Program-made: the position numbers and the translations under genes
Shown: piece by piece, positions 49,012 to 59,361 of the stretch
Layout: each line of letters begins with the position of its first letter
How positions within the stretch are numbered: position 1 is the stretch's first letter
Notes under the pieces: model-generated
The model's database searches: none
Told to the model about the DNA's origin: nothing
What the model saw: only the letters and a program-made list of their open reading frames with translations
Assembly: GCA_004764695.1 (NCBI GenBank)
Contig: SMSO01000005.1
Location: 887,501 to 951,500 of the forward strand
Length of the DNA stretch: 64,000 bases
Reading direction: 5' to 3'
Source of the DNA: Schizochytrium sp. TIO01
Lineage: Eukaryota; Sar; Bigyra; Thraustochytrida; Thraustochytriidae

Positions 49012-49905
49012 ATGGCCCAGCGCAGAGCTGTCCCATCCTCTTCGGAGTCAGGCTCTGGTGTTGAGACAAAGTCAAAGTCTGGCAAAGACTTTCCGCTCAA
49101 AGCCGTGTCTGTAGTGGTGCCATGCTACGAGGAGGCCTTGAACGTTCGGCCACTGTGCGAAAGGCTGTTTGCTGCCACGAAAAAAGCTGGACTCGAGACG
49201 GAGCTACTTCTTGTGGACGACTACTCTGGACAGGGATCTAAGGATACGCAAGATGTGGTGCAGCAACTGCGCAAGGAGGGCTACAAGATTGACGTGAAGG
49301 TTCGTATGCCTGAGGAAGGTAAAGGCCTCAGCTCTGCAGTACTCGCGGGCCTCAAGATGGCCAAACATGAAACTATGCTTGTCATGGACGCAGACTTGCA
49401 GCATGAGCCGGAGAGTGTACCGGATGTTGCAGGACCAATTCTCCGAGGCGAGGCTGACTTTGCCGTGGGTAGCCGTCATGTCGAAGGTGGCAAGGCAGAG
49501 AACTTCCCGCTAGTGCGACAGCTTATTAGCTTCGTGGCGACTGCATTAGCATACCCCCTCACGCCATCAACAGACCCCATGAGCGGGTTTTTTGCCATCT
49601 CTAAGACAACCTTTAACCGTGGATGTGCTAACATTAACCCGATGGGCTTCAAGATCGGTCTCGAGCTGATGGTACGATGTGGATGCAAGAATGTCAAGGA
49701 TGTGCCCATCACATTTCGTGACCGTGAGGCTGGTGAATCCAAGCTCACTATGAAGCAGAACTTTTATTACCTGCAACACTTGGCCTACTTATATTGGTTT
49801 AAGTATGCCCCACTTGTGGTTATCGTGTTCTGGATCTGCATTGCGATTCTCTACTTTGCTGGACGTTTTGTCTACGACACCTTCTTGCTCGAAGAACAAA
49901 AGTAA
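49012..49905 (+). CDS. DPM1: Dolichol-phosphate mannosyltransferase, catalytic subunit
   Basis: Transfers mannose from GDP-mannose to dolichol phosphate at the ER membrane. The product is the mannose donor for N-glycans, O-mannosylation and GPI anchors. The 297-residue protein is a GT2-family enzyme: SVVVPCYEE at 33-41, the DD pair at 69-70, the metal-binding DAD at 126-128 followed by LQHEPE, VGSR-x-V-x-GG near 152-160, and DPMSGFF at 188-194. A C-terminal transmembrane helix at about 265-286 anchors it. That makes it the yeast-like single-subunit form; the vertebrate catalytic subunit lacks the anchor and needs DPM2/DPM3. The DD motif continues YSGQG where most family members have xSxDGT. 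The ATG at 49012 has a strong context (GAAGCCATGG). The frame is open upstream and hydrophobic, so a spliced N-terminal extension remains possible. Confidence 0.95.
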   Translation: MAQRRAVPSSSESGSGVETKSKSGKDFPLKAVSVVVPCYEEALNVRPLCERLFAATKKAGLETELLLVDDYSGQGSKDTQDVVQQLRKEGYKIDVKVRMPEEGKGLSSAVLAGLKMAKHETMLVMDADLQHEPESVPDVAGPILRGEADFAVGSRHVEGGKAENFPLVRQLISFVATALAYPLTPSTDPMSGFFAISKTTFNRGCANINPMGFKIGLELMVRCGCKNVKDVPITFRDREAGESKLTMKQNFYYLQHLAYLYWFKYAPLVVIVFWICIAILYFAGRFVYDTFLLEEQK

Positions 49906-50271
49906 AATATACAACCGTGACCCTAAAAAACACAACTATGATGCACTTGCTTTTTTTTGTTTCCTATGTTTTCAACTCTGCGTCCTTGACGTTGCACAGT
50001 GAACTTTTCTTTTGATAATGTTAATCTTTCATAATGATTTACTTTTAAATATTCTTAACCCTACGAGGTTTTCTCTTGAAGACTCAGGCGAGTTTATCGC
50101 CCTTCTCAATGAGGGACTAACCAGACTTCAGATATCCGTTTATGCTTGTGTAAGTATATTTAGTGTTCAATCATACTCGCACGGTAACTATTAAGCACAA
50201 ATCGAGCGTACCGAATCTCCACAAATATATGTGTTTATATCTCTTTCAGTCCTGTGTATATATGTGTTCAA
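49906..50271. other. Convergent spacer between DPM1 and CSB
   Basis: This 366-bp AT-rich spacer holds the two 3' UTRs. No gene or structured RNA is seen. Confidence 0.6.
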
Positions 50272-53200
50272 CTAACCCCTTTGCTGTTGAAATCCTGATT
50301 TGACGATCCAACGACCGTTACGCAAATCAGCAAGCTGGCGAAGCATCTGCCGAAACAGCTCTGCATCAGGCCTAGCCTCGTGATCACCAAACTTCTCTAA
50401 AATATCATCTGTGGAGCGCGGGCGTGGTCCTGCATTAAGAAACTCCAACAAATCTCTAAGAAACATCATGTGTGGGTCATCTGTATTAGACAGCAATGCT
50501 TGAATGTGGCTTTCAGCAGCAGTTGAAGCAGAGCCTTGCTCACGCAGACGTTGTAATAACTCTGCACTGGCAGATCCCCCAAAGCGCCCTGCATCGCCCG
50601 ATTGCCCGGTCCAGGTTGGAATATGAACATTTGAGGCATCACGGCGAGTACGTTCTTGGTCACGGCGAAGTGCTTCAGCAGCACGCTGAGCAATTCGTGC
50701 GGCTTCTTCGGCCACGATTCTTTGATCCGGTGTTGCTTCTGCGGCTCGCTCGACTACATTGTGTTCAAAAGCTTGACGAAATCCACTATGATCAAAGAGC
50801 GATTGCAAAATATTGTTATCGCCATTCCCTTGCCCATTGCCATTACCAGGTGCAGAGGATGAGGAAGACGACCCCCCTGCCCAGCTATTCTCGAATAGGT
50901 CCGAGGTTTCCGTGCCGACAGCGTTGACAGCTCGTTGGGCTGCTGCAACGCTAGCACTGACTTCATCAGCTGTTAGCTCTTCCGGTTCTTCCGAACTTCT
51001 TGCAGCATCCTGTCGCTGCTGAACGCGCTTCTTCTTGCGCATAGAAAAACTTTTTCCAGTCTTTGATGGTTCTGAGGCAGTTGCTAAACCGCCACTCTCG
51101 TCTAATGTAAAGAGATCGCGCATATTTGATACTTTGGAAAAACGGGATTGTCGTGCATCTGTGAGAATCTTGTTTGACAGGTATTGCTTGAATATTTGGC
51201 GATGGTAGATCTTCTCCTCAATCGTGCCGCCTGTGATCAACCGGTAGATTGTAACCTCACGCTTCTGACCGATACGCCAAGCACGCTCGCGAGCTTGCAT
51301 GTCTGTACTAGGGTTCCAGTCGGGATCAAAAATTAGCACACGATTTGCTCCAGTTAAATTGATACCAAGACCTCCAACCTTTGTTGTAAGTAAGAACACG
51401 AAGATTCCTTCTCGAGAATCGTTGAAACGATTGATTAGCTTTGCGCGTGTTGACACTTGAGTTGTACCGTCCATGCGAAGGTAGTTATATCCTTCAAGTT
51501 GCAAAAAACGTTGCAAAATATCGAGCATCAGTCTACCTTGCGTGAATAACAGCACACGGTGACCTTCCTGAAACCAGCTTCTCATAATAATCCGAAGAAC
51601 CATCATTTTGCCTGAGCGATTTACCAGCCGTTCGAGTGGATTTTCTTTAATCCACCCTCCGTCACCGCCCAGGCCATCCATATCATCTACCAAAACTTTT
51701 TCCCATGCATCCTTGCCCTTGAGTGAAGCAGCTTGTCGAAGCTTTTCAAAATAAATATCTGGGTGGTTGCAAATATGCTGTAGCGCGCGAATTAATTTGA
51801 ATGTGGTTTTACGTGATTTGCTCTCCCGGGAACTATGGATCAATTCATCAACTTCAGGCCGAGCCAAGAACATCTTGTAAGCATCACGTTGGACTCGAGT
51901 TAGGTTGCAGAAAATAATTTGCTCGTGCTTTTGTGGGAGACTTTGAGCGACATCCTTCTTCATGCGACGAATTAGATGTGGATCTATTGTTTCCTTCAAT
52001 ACTTTAGCACATTGATATGCAGCCTGCACCTGAGCAGCGTTGGCCGAGGCATACCCTCCTTGATTAATTGGAATCGAAAAACTACGCTCAAACATTGGCA
52101 GCGTTCCAAGCAGGCCGGGTGCAACAAAATCTACTAGGGTCCACAATTCACGCAGGTTGTTCTGAATTGGCGAGCCAGACATAATAATGCGATGATTAGT
52201 TTGAAACTGTTTGCAGACCATTGTAATCTCAGCGTCAGGGTTACGAACTTTATGGCCCTCATCGAGAATGATATAACCCCACCGCCGCCTCAGCAGGAGA
52301 TCCCGCGACATACGCAATCCTTGATATGTGGTCACTAAGATGGCCTTGTGTTTAACAGCCAAGGCAATAATTCGTGCTCGAGATAGACCACCCTCCGCCA
52401 TAGCACGTCCTGACGAATGGAGAACATATATCCGCGTCTGAGGAGCCCATGTGTTCAATTCAGACACCCACTGTGCGATCGTGGTTGCAGGACATGTAAC
52501 AATCGATGGTTCCATAATATTAGAGCATTTAAGCGAGCCCATGAAAGAACCCATTTGTACAGTTTTACCAAGACCCATCTCATCACCAAGAATACCACCT
52601 GTACTTTTACGATGAAGATCCCAGAACCACTCCATAGCATCACGCTGGTAATCGAATAAACGAGACCAAGTTCGGCGCGGCAAACGTAGTCCACCAACAA
52701 GCCTATGATATTTAGACTCTCCACGTTGCGCCGTATCCTCGGCTTCAACTTCCGCATCTTCCATCTCTTGAGAATAAGCATCCGCCTCTGCCTCCGACTT
52801 CCCTTGATCAATTGCCTGTTCCCAGTGATAGGCCCAGCTTGCGTTGCGTTGTTTAGAATGAAGCCTGCGATTTTCAAAGTCCGCGTCGTAGAGGTCATCC
52901 ATGACATACCGTGGTGTTGACTTACCAGAGGGGCCAACACCTTTGTTATCATTGTTACCTTCATTAATAACCTCAATGTCGTCGTCATCAAGCATACTCA
53001 CAGTATTGTCGACATTGTCTACACCTTCGTCATCATCGTCATCAGAATCGGAGTCAAGTGAGGATACTGATCCATCTGACGCAGAAAGTTCGAGATCGTC
53101 ATCATTAATTTGGTTTTCGTCATCATCATCTGCATTCGCCTCATCATTGAATGCACCAGCTTGCTTAGAGGAGCGTCGAGTCGAACAACGGCTTGCATGT

Positions 53201-54390
53201 GCTTCGATAGTATCAGCGGGGAAATGCCGGAAGCATAACGGGCATTCTGCTTCTCCTTCTCTAGGTACTTTCGATTGCGAAGGAGCCCCAACGTCATTAG
53301 CGCGCTGCTCTTTGATTCTTGCCCTTGCTCTTGCTTTCTTTGCCTCCAACTTTTCTTGCTTCTTCTTCTCTTTAGCTTCCCTTTTAGCTTTCTTTGCAGC
53401 AGCCGCTGCCTGTTTAGCTTTTCGAGCCGCTGCTGCTGACTCTGCTGACTTTGGTGAAGAGGAAGCACGCGGTGGCGGCGGAGGCGGTGGTGCCATCTGG
53501 TCAGACGAAGATGCTGACTTTGTTTGAGACACTGATTGTGATACGTCTAGTGCATTCGCCACCCGTTGGCGTTTCCTTGTTTCTGCAGCCTTTCCTGTTG
53601 TCGCGAACGGGTCCTTCGCCTTGCCAAAAGGGTCCCTGACACCACGACGTTTGCCTGTAGCAGTAGCTGCATTATCTTTAATAAAGTCGTTTTGCTCATA
53701 GCTCACTGTACGCTTTTCCTGGGCCCTCGCGCGAGTAGCTGCGTCTTGGCGCGCCTTTTCCTGGGCGAGAGCACGTTTCTGTGCAAGGGCTTTGCGTTCC
53801 TGATCCTCAGCATCCAACCTCACGCGAGCAACAAGCATCCGCATGAGTTGGAGTTTAATCTGTAGTTCATCCGCTCTCGAGTGGTCCTGGTCGTCTTCGG
53901 CTGCACGAGCTCTCAAGAGATTAGTGGCAGACCTTTCCACGAGCGCCGTCATCTGTTCGAGTCTCTTAAGCGAAACACTTTCGTCGGAGCCCTCCACGGA
54001 AATAAGTTTTGCCACGTCGGACTCATTCATGAAAGAAGAAAGCTTACGAACACTCCCGCGAGACTCCATTTGACGCTCTAGCTGCTGCACCACGTTACGT
54101 TCCACCTCGTCCGGATTGTATGCGCGAATGCCAAGCGCTTCAAGGCTGTTCAGAGTCGCTTGCCTGCCCACAAACTCGGAGCCTGCATCCTTGAGTAAGT
54201 TTCGGCCCTTTGTTTCAATTCGGACCGCGTCTTCATCCCCTTTGATCCCCTTCTTGTCTTCACGTGCCTCGACTACATCTTGGCGCCGCTCGCCGAGACC
54301 GCCGCCATTGCTATCATGACCACCCTGTGAGGAGAAGCGGCGCCCGGCGAGGCCGCCGCCGAAGACGAGGCCACCACCGGACCCATCCAT
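50272..54390 (-). CDS. ERCC6: CSB/ERCC6-type SWI/SNF remodeller with N-terminal UBZ4-like finger
   Basis: DNA-dependent ATPase expected to recognise stalled RNA polymerase II and start transcription-coupled repair in the nucleus. The 1372-residue protein has an N-terminal conserved CSB segment (ALGI...YNPDEVERNVVQQLE, about 84-106), then Lys/Ala-rich helices (about 195-365). A C2HC zinc finger follows (C383, C386, H398, C402), then an acidic stretch (about 415-475). The SNF2 ATPase runs from about 575, with Walker A DEMGLGKT at 603-610, DEGH at 710-713 and motif III SGSP at 738-741. The helicase C lobe (about 925-1065) ends in RAWRIGQKR. The C-terminus keeps the CSB HSGF...EHN motif (about 1201-1211) and the terminal winged-helix-like domain (about 1308-1366). 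The order of blocks around the ATPase (LRELWTLVDFVAPGLLGTLPMF, then the GGY segment) is CSB-specific. Cys spacing C-x2-C-x11-H-x3-C is that of RAD18-type UBZ4 fingers, not normally described here in CSB. One uninterrupted frame; ATG at 54390. Confidence 0.95.
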   Translation of the reverse strand: MDGSGGGLVFGGGLAGRRFSSQGGHDSNGGGLGERRQDVVEAREDKKGIKGDEDAVRIETKGRNLLKDAGSEFVGRQATLNSLEALGIRAYNPDEVERNVVQQLERQMESRGSVRKLSSFMNESDVAKLISVEGSDESVSLKRLEQMTALVERSATNLLRARAAEDDQDHSRADELQIKLQLMRMLVARVRLDAEDQERKALAQKRALAQEKARQDAATRARAQEKRTVSYEQNDFIKDNAATATGKRRGVRDPFGKAKDPFATTGKAAETRKRQRVANALDVSQSVSQTKSASSSDQMAPPPPPPPRASSSPKSAESAAAARKAKQAAAAAKKAKREAKEKKKQEKLEAKKARARARIKEQRANDVGAPSQSKVPREGEAECPLCFRHFPADTIEAHASRCSTRRSSKQAGAFNDEANADDDDENQINDDDLELSASDGSVSSLDSDSDDDDDEGVDNVDNTVSMLDDDDIEVINEGNNDNKGVGPSGKSTPRYVMDDLYDADFENRRLHSKQRNASWAYHWEQAIDQGKSEAEADAYSQEMEDAEVEAEDTAQRGESKYHRLVGGLRLPRRTWSRLFDYQRDAMEWFWDLHRKSTGGILGDEMGLGKTVQMGSFMGSLKCSNIMEPSIVTCPATTIAQWVSELNTWAPQTRIYVLHSSGRAMAEGGLSRARIIALAVKHKAILVTTYQGLRMSRDLLLRRRWGYIILDEGHKVRNPDAEITMVCKQFQTNHRIIMSGSPIQNNLRELWTLVDFVAPGLLGTLPMFERSFSIPINQGGYASANAAQVQAAYQCAKVLKETIDPHLIRRMKKDVAQSLPQKHEQIIFCNLTRVQRDAYKMFLARPEVDELIHSSRESKSRKTTFKLIRALQHICNHPDIYFEKLRQAASLKGKDAWEKVLVDDMDGLGGDGGWIKENPLERLVNRSGKMMVLRIIMRSWFQEGHRVLLFTQGRLMLDILQRFLQLEGYNYLRMDGTTQVSTRAKLINRFNDSREGIFVFLLTTKVGGLGINLTGANRVLIFDPDWNPSTDMQARERAWRIGQKREVTIYRLITGGTIEEKIYHRQIFKQYLSNKILTDARQSRFSKVSNMRDLFTLDESGGLATASEPSKTGKSFSMRKKKRVQQRQDAARSSEEPEELTADEVSASVAAAQRAVNAVGTETSDLFENSWAGGSSSSSSAPGNGNGQGNGDNNILQSLFDHSGFRQAFEHNVVERAAEATPDQRIVAEEAARIAQRAAEALRRDQERTRRDASNVHIPTWTGQSGDAGRFGGSASAELLQRLREQGSASTAAESHIQALLSNTDDPHMMFLRDLLEFLNAGPRPRSTDDILEKFGDHEARPDAELFRQMLRQLADLRNGRWIVKSGFQQQRG

Positions 54391-56158
54391 ATTCCCGACG
54401 CCACAACCAGCCGCAGCCGCAGCAACGGAGCGAGGGCTCTCAGCTCCGGTTCCGCGGGTCCTAATGCGGAATTGAATTTGAGTGAATTTGAGGTCGAAGT
54501 CGAATTCGAATTCAAGTATGCGAATACTGAAGTAGAACTGGCCTAAGTAGTTCTAAGCAGCACCACTCTGTATTCAAAAAAAACTCTTCAAGGAATGGAA
54601 TTCAATTTTCTAACTCTCTGAAAGCTTGAATTTGAACGTGGCTTCGAACTTGAGCTCGACTCCAAATCGCTATGGCGCCTTGATGCGCTGTCGCTCGGCT
54701 TCTGCTCTTCCCTTTGCGCTGAGCTCGCTGGCGGCCAGCGACTACGATGGGTGCGGTTCTGCTCGAATCGTACCGTGCGGTCTCTCTCAGGAGCAGAAGA
54801 AATATATGGTCAGACGGAACGCAAGCGGGAATGGGAGAAGGAATAGCCTAACCCGCATTGGGCAGCTAGATAAATAGCGTATAGAGGGCCGCAAGTGAAG
54901 TATAGAGGGCCGCAAGTGGAGTATAGAAGGTCGCAAGTGGCGTATTGGCCGTTGGCTGGACTTGCGAGGAGTTGACTTCTTGGACGAGGCGATGATGGAG
55001 GTCGGTTTGTGGTGGCGGCGGAGAGCAAAGACTTGGAGCCAGGGAAGAGAAGCTGCGCTTCAGAGGATGATCGGGGACGGCCTTCTGCGCCAGAGTCGAT
55101 GCCACGACGCGGAGCTTCTGCCTTCTGCGAGACGAAATTGAGGCAACGCAGAAAGACGAGCAGAGACTCAGTCCTGGTTTGTGGGACTGGGACGAAGGCG
55201 CGGAGACGTACGAGCTCTCTCGCCAGTCAGAGGTCATGAGAAACTCAAGCCAAAACAATCGCTCGCTCCTGGAGAGACTGAGAAGGGAAAGCGGAGAAGG
55301 AGGTTCCAGAGCGCAATGCTAAAGCCCTCGAAAAGAACTTTACATATGCTTCTGCAAGGTCTGGGCCGATGACTTGAAGAAACCTGGAGTTGATCCCTTT
55401 CGCGGTGGAGCTAGGTGATACATTTGCTTGGCAGCATTTTAGAAAAATGAAGGATGATATGTATACACTTTTAAGCAAGGCCAACTCAAGGGAATTGCTC
55501 AGTTTCGTTGAGATTAAATGGTGTGCCTAAGTGTATTGAATTATTCGAAACACAAATAATCACTCGTATAAGATCAGGTCGAGATAAATTTATCACCCGG
55601 ACTCCCGACTATCCCTGGTTTTTCTACAATCTTTGAATCGACTTTCTTGACCTTGCATGGGCAATGTGAATAGCTCAACAATCAAACATGAATCAAACAA
55701 ACATCGTTTTTTGGGGGGGAAGGCTTAGTACCGGGAAATAAAGTTGTCTATGACTCTTGAGTACTGTACTATAGTACCTTATGGAAGACATTATCCAATA
55801 TGATTTATATGCGGGATGTACATTAAAATACACCTTTCATGGATAAAATACACTATCGATCAAGCCAAAAAGAGTAAGGTGCGCTTGGCCACGCAGAGCA
55901 GCAAAACCAAGACAGGGCAAACTCTGTGCCGTGGAGGCCACTTCACAACGGGACCGCCACTCTGGAGGACCCAAAACTGGTAATACAGGGTTTATATTGG
56001 TGCTCTTCCCCCCTGCCACTGCTTGAGAAAAACCAGCGAAAATCGAGACTGAGATCGGCAGTTAGTTTGATAGTTGGCGGCTCGTGAGAAAGCAGCAGGT
56101 TGTTGCCTCAGAATATCGACAGGCCCCCCTTGCAAGACAATTTATAGCGCAGTATAAA
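54391..56158. other. Divergent intergenic region between CSB and the MRG gene
   Basis: About 1.8 kb separating two divergent genes, presumably with both promoters. It contains several GAATTTGAA-like words near 54470-54520 and three copies of an AGAGGGCCGCAAGTG-type 20-bp repeat at about 54882-54940. No coding frame is credible. Confidence 0.55.
54882..54940. repeat. 20-bp tandem repeat, three copies
   Basis: Three successive copies of a unit with the core GTATAGA-GG-CGCAAGTG and small differences, lying in the shared upstream region of CSB and the MRG gene. Confidence 0.85.
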
Positions 56159-57379
56159 ATGCCTGTGGCCAGCCACGAAGAAGAAAGCGTCATGGATGAT
56201 TCCTCGGAATCTGGAGGTGAGGGCCGCAGCCGCAGTGATGAGAGCAGCTCGAAAACTAGTGGAGAAAAACCTCGCAACGGGACGAAAAAATCCTCAGGGT
56301 CGCCCACCAAGTTGGTAGGACCCGAGGTGGAGCATAATATAGAGATTTCAAAGGTATCAGTGGGCACCTCAGGATACTTTCGTGAAGCTACGAATTGCCG
56401 TGAGTACCCATATGTGTTGTACCCAGTGAAGGTCCTGCAGATTGACAAAAAGAAGAAATCGACACCTTTCAAAGTTCATTTTCAGGGGTGGAAAACCAGA
56501 TACGATCGTTGGGTGGATGTAATTGTTGAAGATACTCCGCAAGTTCGTCAACGAAACCAACAGCTTAAGAGACTTGTGGCGAAAGCACTTAAGGAACAAA
56601 AGGCAGAGGAGTTGCGCAAGACAAAAAAGCTCAGCCGAGAGAGCTCTGGGTCTAGCCTTCGCAAGCGCAAGCGCTCGCGAACACGAGATGCTGAAGATGA
56701 TCTTGATGACGCAGATAAGGAACTTCATGACGGAAAGACACCTATGGAGGCTGCCCAGGAGGGTATTCTGCGTATTTCCATTCCAATTCCACTGAAGCGA
56801 TCGCTAATTGATGACTTTGAGCGTATCACCCAACGCCGCGCACTCGTGCGCTTGCCAAAGAAACATTCAGTGCACCAAATCCTTCAGGAGTTCTGTCGCC
56901 ACGCGTGCCAGCCTATGGGCCTTGCATCCAGTGTCGGCAAAGTTAGAGAGGAGGATCTTAAAGCTACTGTTGATGGACTTGCCATCCTGTTTGAGCGCGC
57001 TCTGGAGAGCAACTTGCTCTACGAGTTTGAGCTCTTGCAGTATGATGCTATCCGTGAACAGAATCCTGGCCACGAGGATGACCATCTTGTAGCGAAGCCA
57101 AACGCTGTGCGGAACGTGAAGGGAAAGCGACTTGTGCATATTTATGGCGCGGAGCATCTTCTTCGTTACATTTACTGTTTGCCAGAGCTTTTGCGAACAT
57201 CTGAGCTCTTGCCCAATGAGATTGACCTCTACCGTCGCATTCTTAATGGGCTCATGCGTTTTATCTCGAAGAACAGGGAACGCTACCTTACATCTGAGAG
57301 TTATGTGGAGGCTTCCCCTGAGTATATCGCAGTCTTGCAAGATTTCAAGCCTATTAAAGTGGAAGATGATGTTGCGTAA
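56159..57379 (+). CDS. MRG-domain (MRG15/Eaf3-like) chromatin protein
   Basis: Chromatin reader of the MRG15/Eaf3 family, a subunit of NuA4-type acetyltransferase and Rpd3S-type deacetylase complexes that reads methylated H3K36. The 406-residue protein has a Ser/Glu/Lys-rich N-terminus (1-60) and a chromo-barrel-like domain at about 85-125 (YPVKVLQID, FKVHFQGW, YDRWV). A basic linker follows with KRKRSR at about 169-174. The MRG domain spans about 203-395, with IPIPLKRSLIDDFE, LPKKHSVHQIL and YGAEHLLRYIYCLPELL as clear landmarks. The N-terminus is longer than in human MRG15, where the chromo domain starts almost at once. The ATG at 56159 is the first in the frame. It is divergent from CSB and converges on Hsp33. 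Confidence 0.93.
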   Translation: MPVASHEEESVMDDSSESGGEGRSRSDESSSKTSGEKPRNGTKKSSGSPTKLVGPEVEHNIEISKVSVGTSGYFREATNCREYPYVLYPVKVLQIDKKKKSTPFKVHFQGWKTRYDRWVDVIVEDTPQVRQRNQQLKRLVAKALKEQKAEELRKTKKLSRESSGSSLRKRKRSRTRDAEDDLDDADKELHDGKTPMEAAQEGILRISIPIPLKRSLIDDFERITQRRALVRLPKKHSVHQILQEFCRHACQPMGLASSVGKVREEDLKATVDGLAILFERALESNLLYEFELLQYDAIREQNPGHEDDHLVAKPNAVRNVKGKRLVHIYGAEHLLRYIYCLPELLRTSELLPNEIDLYRRILNGLMRFISKNRERYLTSESYVEASPEYIAVLQDFKPIKVEDDVA

Positions 57380-58073
57380 ACCAAGGTGAATGGAGCGCGC
57401 ACTCGGAAAAAAGGTGCACCTGCCAACATAAGTAGCATGTTTGTTTGGCAGTCGAGCACCCTTGTTGCGTTTATCTAGGGAAGTGGAGTAACTCCTTCTA
57501 TCCAAGTAGCAGTTGTTGCAAGCAAGAATGCCAACCCGCCTAGCTCGCTCTCCATCGCAAACTCCCACGAAAGATAGGCGATCAATGCCTTCCACGTTGC
57601 TTAAAGGGCCAAAGGGGGCCCTGCATCACCCACTACCTTGCAAATAGCTAGAAGCAGTTTGTATCAATGCAATGTACTTACTTCCCCTCTATTATCTTTT
57701 ACACAAATGAAGTAGATGATGAAGAATTTTATAACTATAAAATGAAATCAATATTTTCCATATGTTATGTGTGTATCGTGACTTGTTTGTTTATAATGGT
57801 ACGACTTGTTTTTGACTTGGTTGCTAACCCTACTCAGGTCTTATCTTGTTGGTACATGCTGAGGAAATGAGCGTGAGCGCGACAGCAGGCACACTCCATA
57901 TACTTCTTTTTTTCTTAATAAATTGTGATATCTCCAACCAGAGAAGGAGAATCAAACGCAGCAAGAGAGAGAGAGAGAGAGGGAAGCTCTCAGAAATCGT
58001 GGTTGACAAGAAGAGCAACCGAAGGATTTAATAAAATGTACGTGTGGAAATAAATCCCAAGGGTAGAACATGC
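57380..58073. other. Convergent spacer between MRG and Hsp33 genes
   Basis: About 700 bp, AT-rich in the middle, with a short (GA)n run near 57966-57981. Presumably two 3' UTRs; no further gene is seen. Confidence 0.55.
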
Positions 58074-59361
58074 TTACTTGGCAGCGGCAAGCATATCTCG
58101 GCCAATATCGTATTTGCTATTGCAATATGAGCAAACAACCTCAAGCTCGTCGCTGTCTTCTTCGAAAAGATCATCATGATTATGAACCACACCAGAAAGT
58201 CGGTGGACCATTCGTTCCAAAGAGCACGGGCAGAAAAAGCTCACGGGCCTGATTGTAAAATGCTTCCCTCGAGCAGGATCATCACGTTCAACAACTTGAA
58301 AATCTTCAGGGAGGTCCGGCAATAGGGAGCGCATCCAATCAGCACCGTTTTCGCCAATGAGAGTATCAAGTCGTTCTGGAGAGTCAAAGGAGTCACGGAA
58401 CGAGTCGACAAGTTCTTCCGGGGAAGCTTCGCTTCCGACTAGACCTTGGATGGTCAAGCCCGCACAAAGTTCGACTTTGCCTTCGTTGGAAACCTTGGTA
58501 CGAACCAGCGAGAGAGTAGGGATTTGCTCGGACATTGTGAAAAATCTCTCCCAGAGTCTGTCCACGGACATGGGTCCATCACCTCCCACAGTGGAGATAT
58601 AAGGTTCCTCTTGATCGTAAAGAACCTTAGCAACCACCAGTGACCGAGGCAGAGGCTGAGTCCTCAGATCTTCAATATGAAAAGGCTCGGGAGGGAACGC
58701 GGCACGGACCACACCCGAGTGTGTTGACTCAACACGAGCCAGAGGCTTGCCATCGAGGTCACGAATGAGGGACTCGATTCTCTCGTCACCCTTTTGAAAC
58801 CCATTGAGTGCCACAGTACCTGCAAGTAGAGGCCCAAAGCAGGTTTGTGCCACGTTCTGCAGGCAGCTCGCATCCTTCTTTTCAGGCCATTCCCAGCGAG
58901 TCAATGCCTCGTTCAACGCATCAGTGCACCTTGTCAAGCTCACACGGCATCCGCGAAGCTCCGTACGGAGCAGGAAATCCCGAGCTGTGACATTGAAAAA
59001 GGTGAGAACCAAATGTGATGGTTGCACATTCACCACCGAGAAAGAGCAAAGCGCCGAAAGTAGTTTGATGTTTGATGCAGCGCATCAAAGTTGTCCCACA
59101 ACAAATGAAACATGCAAAAGTAGATGCAAGGCCCACATAGAAAAATACCAGCATTTCAGTTAGTCGTGACATTTCTCATCGTCAATGTCCTCACGCGTGC
59201 TCTTTCAAGGCGAAAGCTAACCTTCACAAGAGAACATCAAATCGCATTCCCGGTCTGTCTCGGTGGCCACGCCCAAATATCACGACGCAAGCCACGAAAA
59301 AACACCCTAGCTGGGCCCATGAAGCCAAGGACTTACTCTGATAGAAAGCCGCGCGACGCAT
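58074..59361 (-). CDS. Hsp33 redox-regulated chaperone, two exons
   Basis: Holdase chaperone that is switched on by oxidation and zinc loss. The proposed model joins exon 1 (59361-59337, ATG plus seven codons and one base) to exon 2 (58984-58074) across a 352-nt GT-AG intron (donor GTAAGT, acceptor TTTTTCAATGTCACAG). This gives 311 residues, close to the usual 290-300. The join restores the family N-terminus (T-R-D-F-L-L-R) and supplies the ATG that exon 2 lacks. Core landmarks include SGVVRA, SLVVAKVL, FFTMSEQIPT and the GLTIQ segment. The redox switch has C260-x-C262 and C293-x2-C296 with 30 residues between, exactly the Hsp33 zinc centre. Hsp33 is mainly bacterial but is known in several algae and protists, so an endosymbiotic or transferred origin is likely. 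No organelle leader is evident. Confidence 0.9.
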
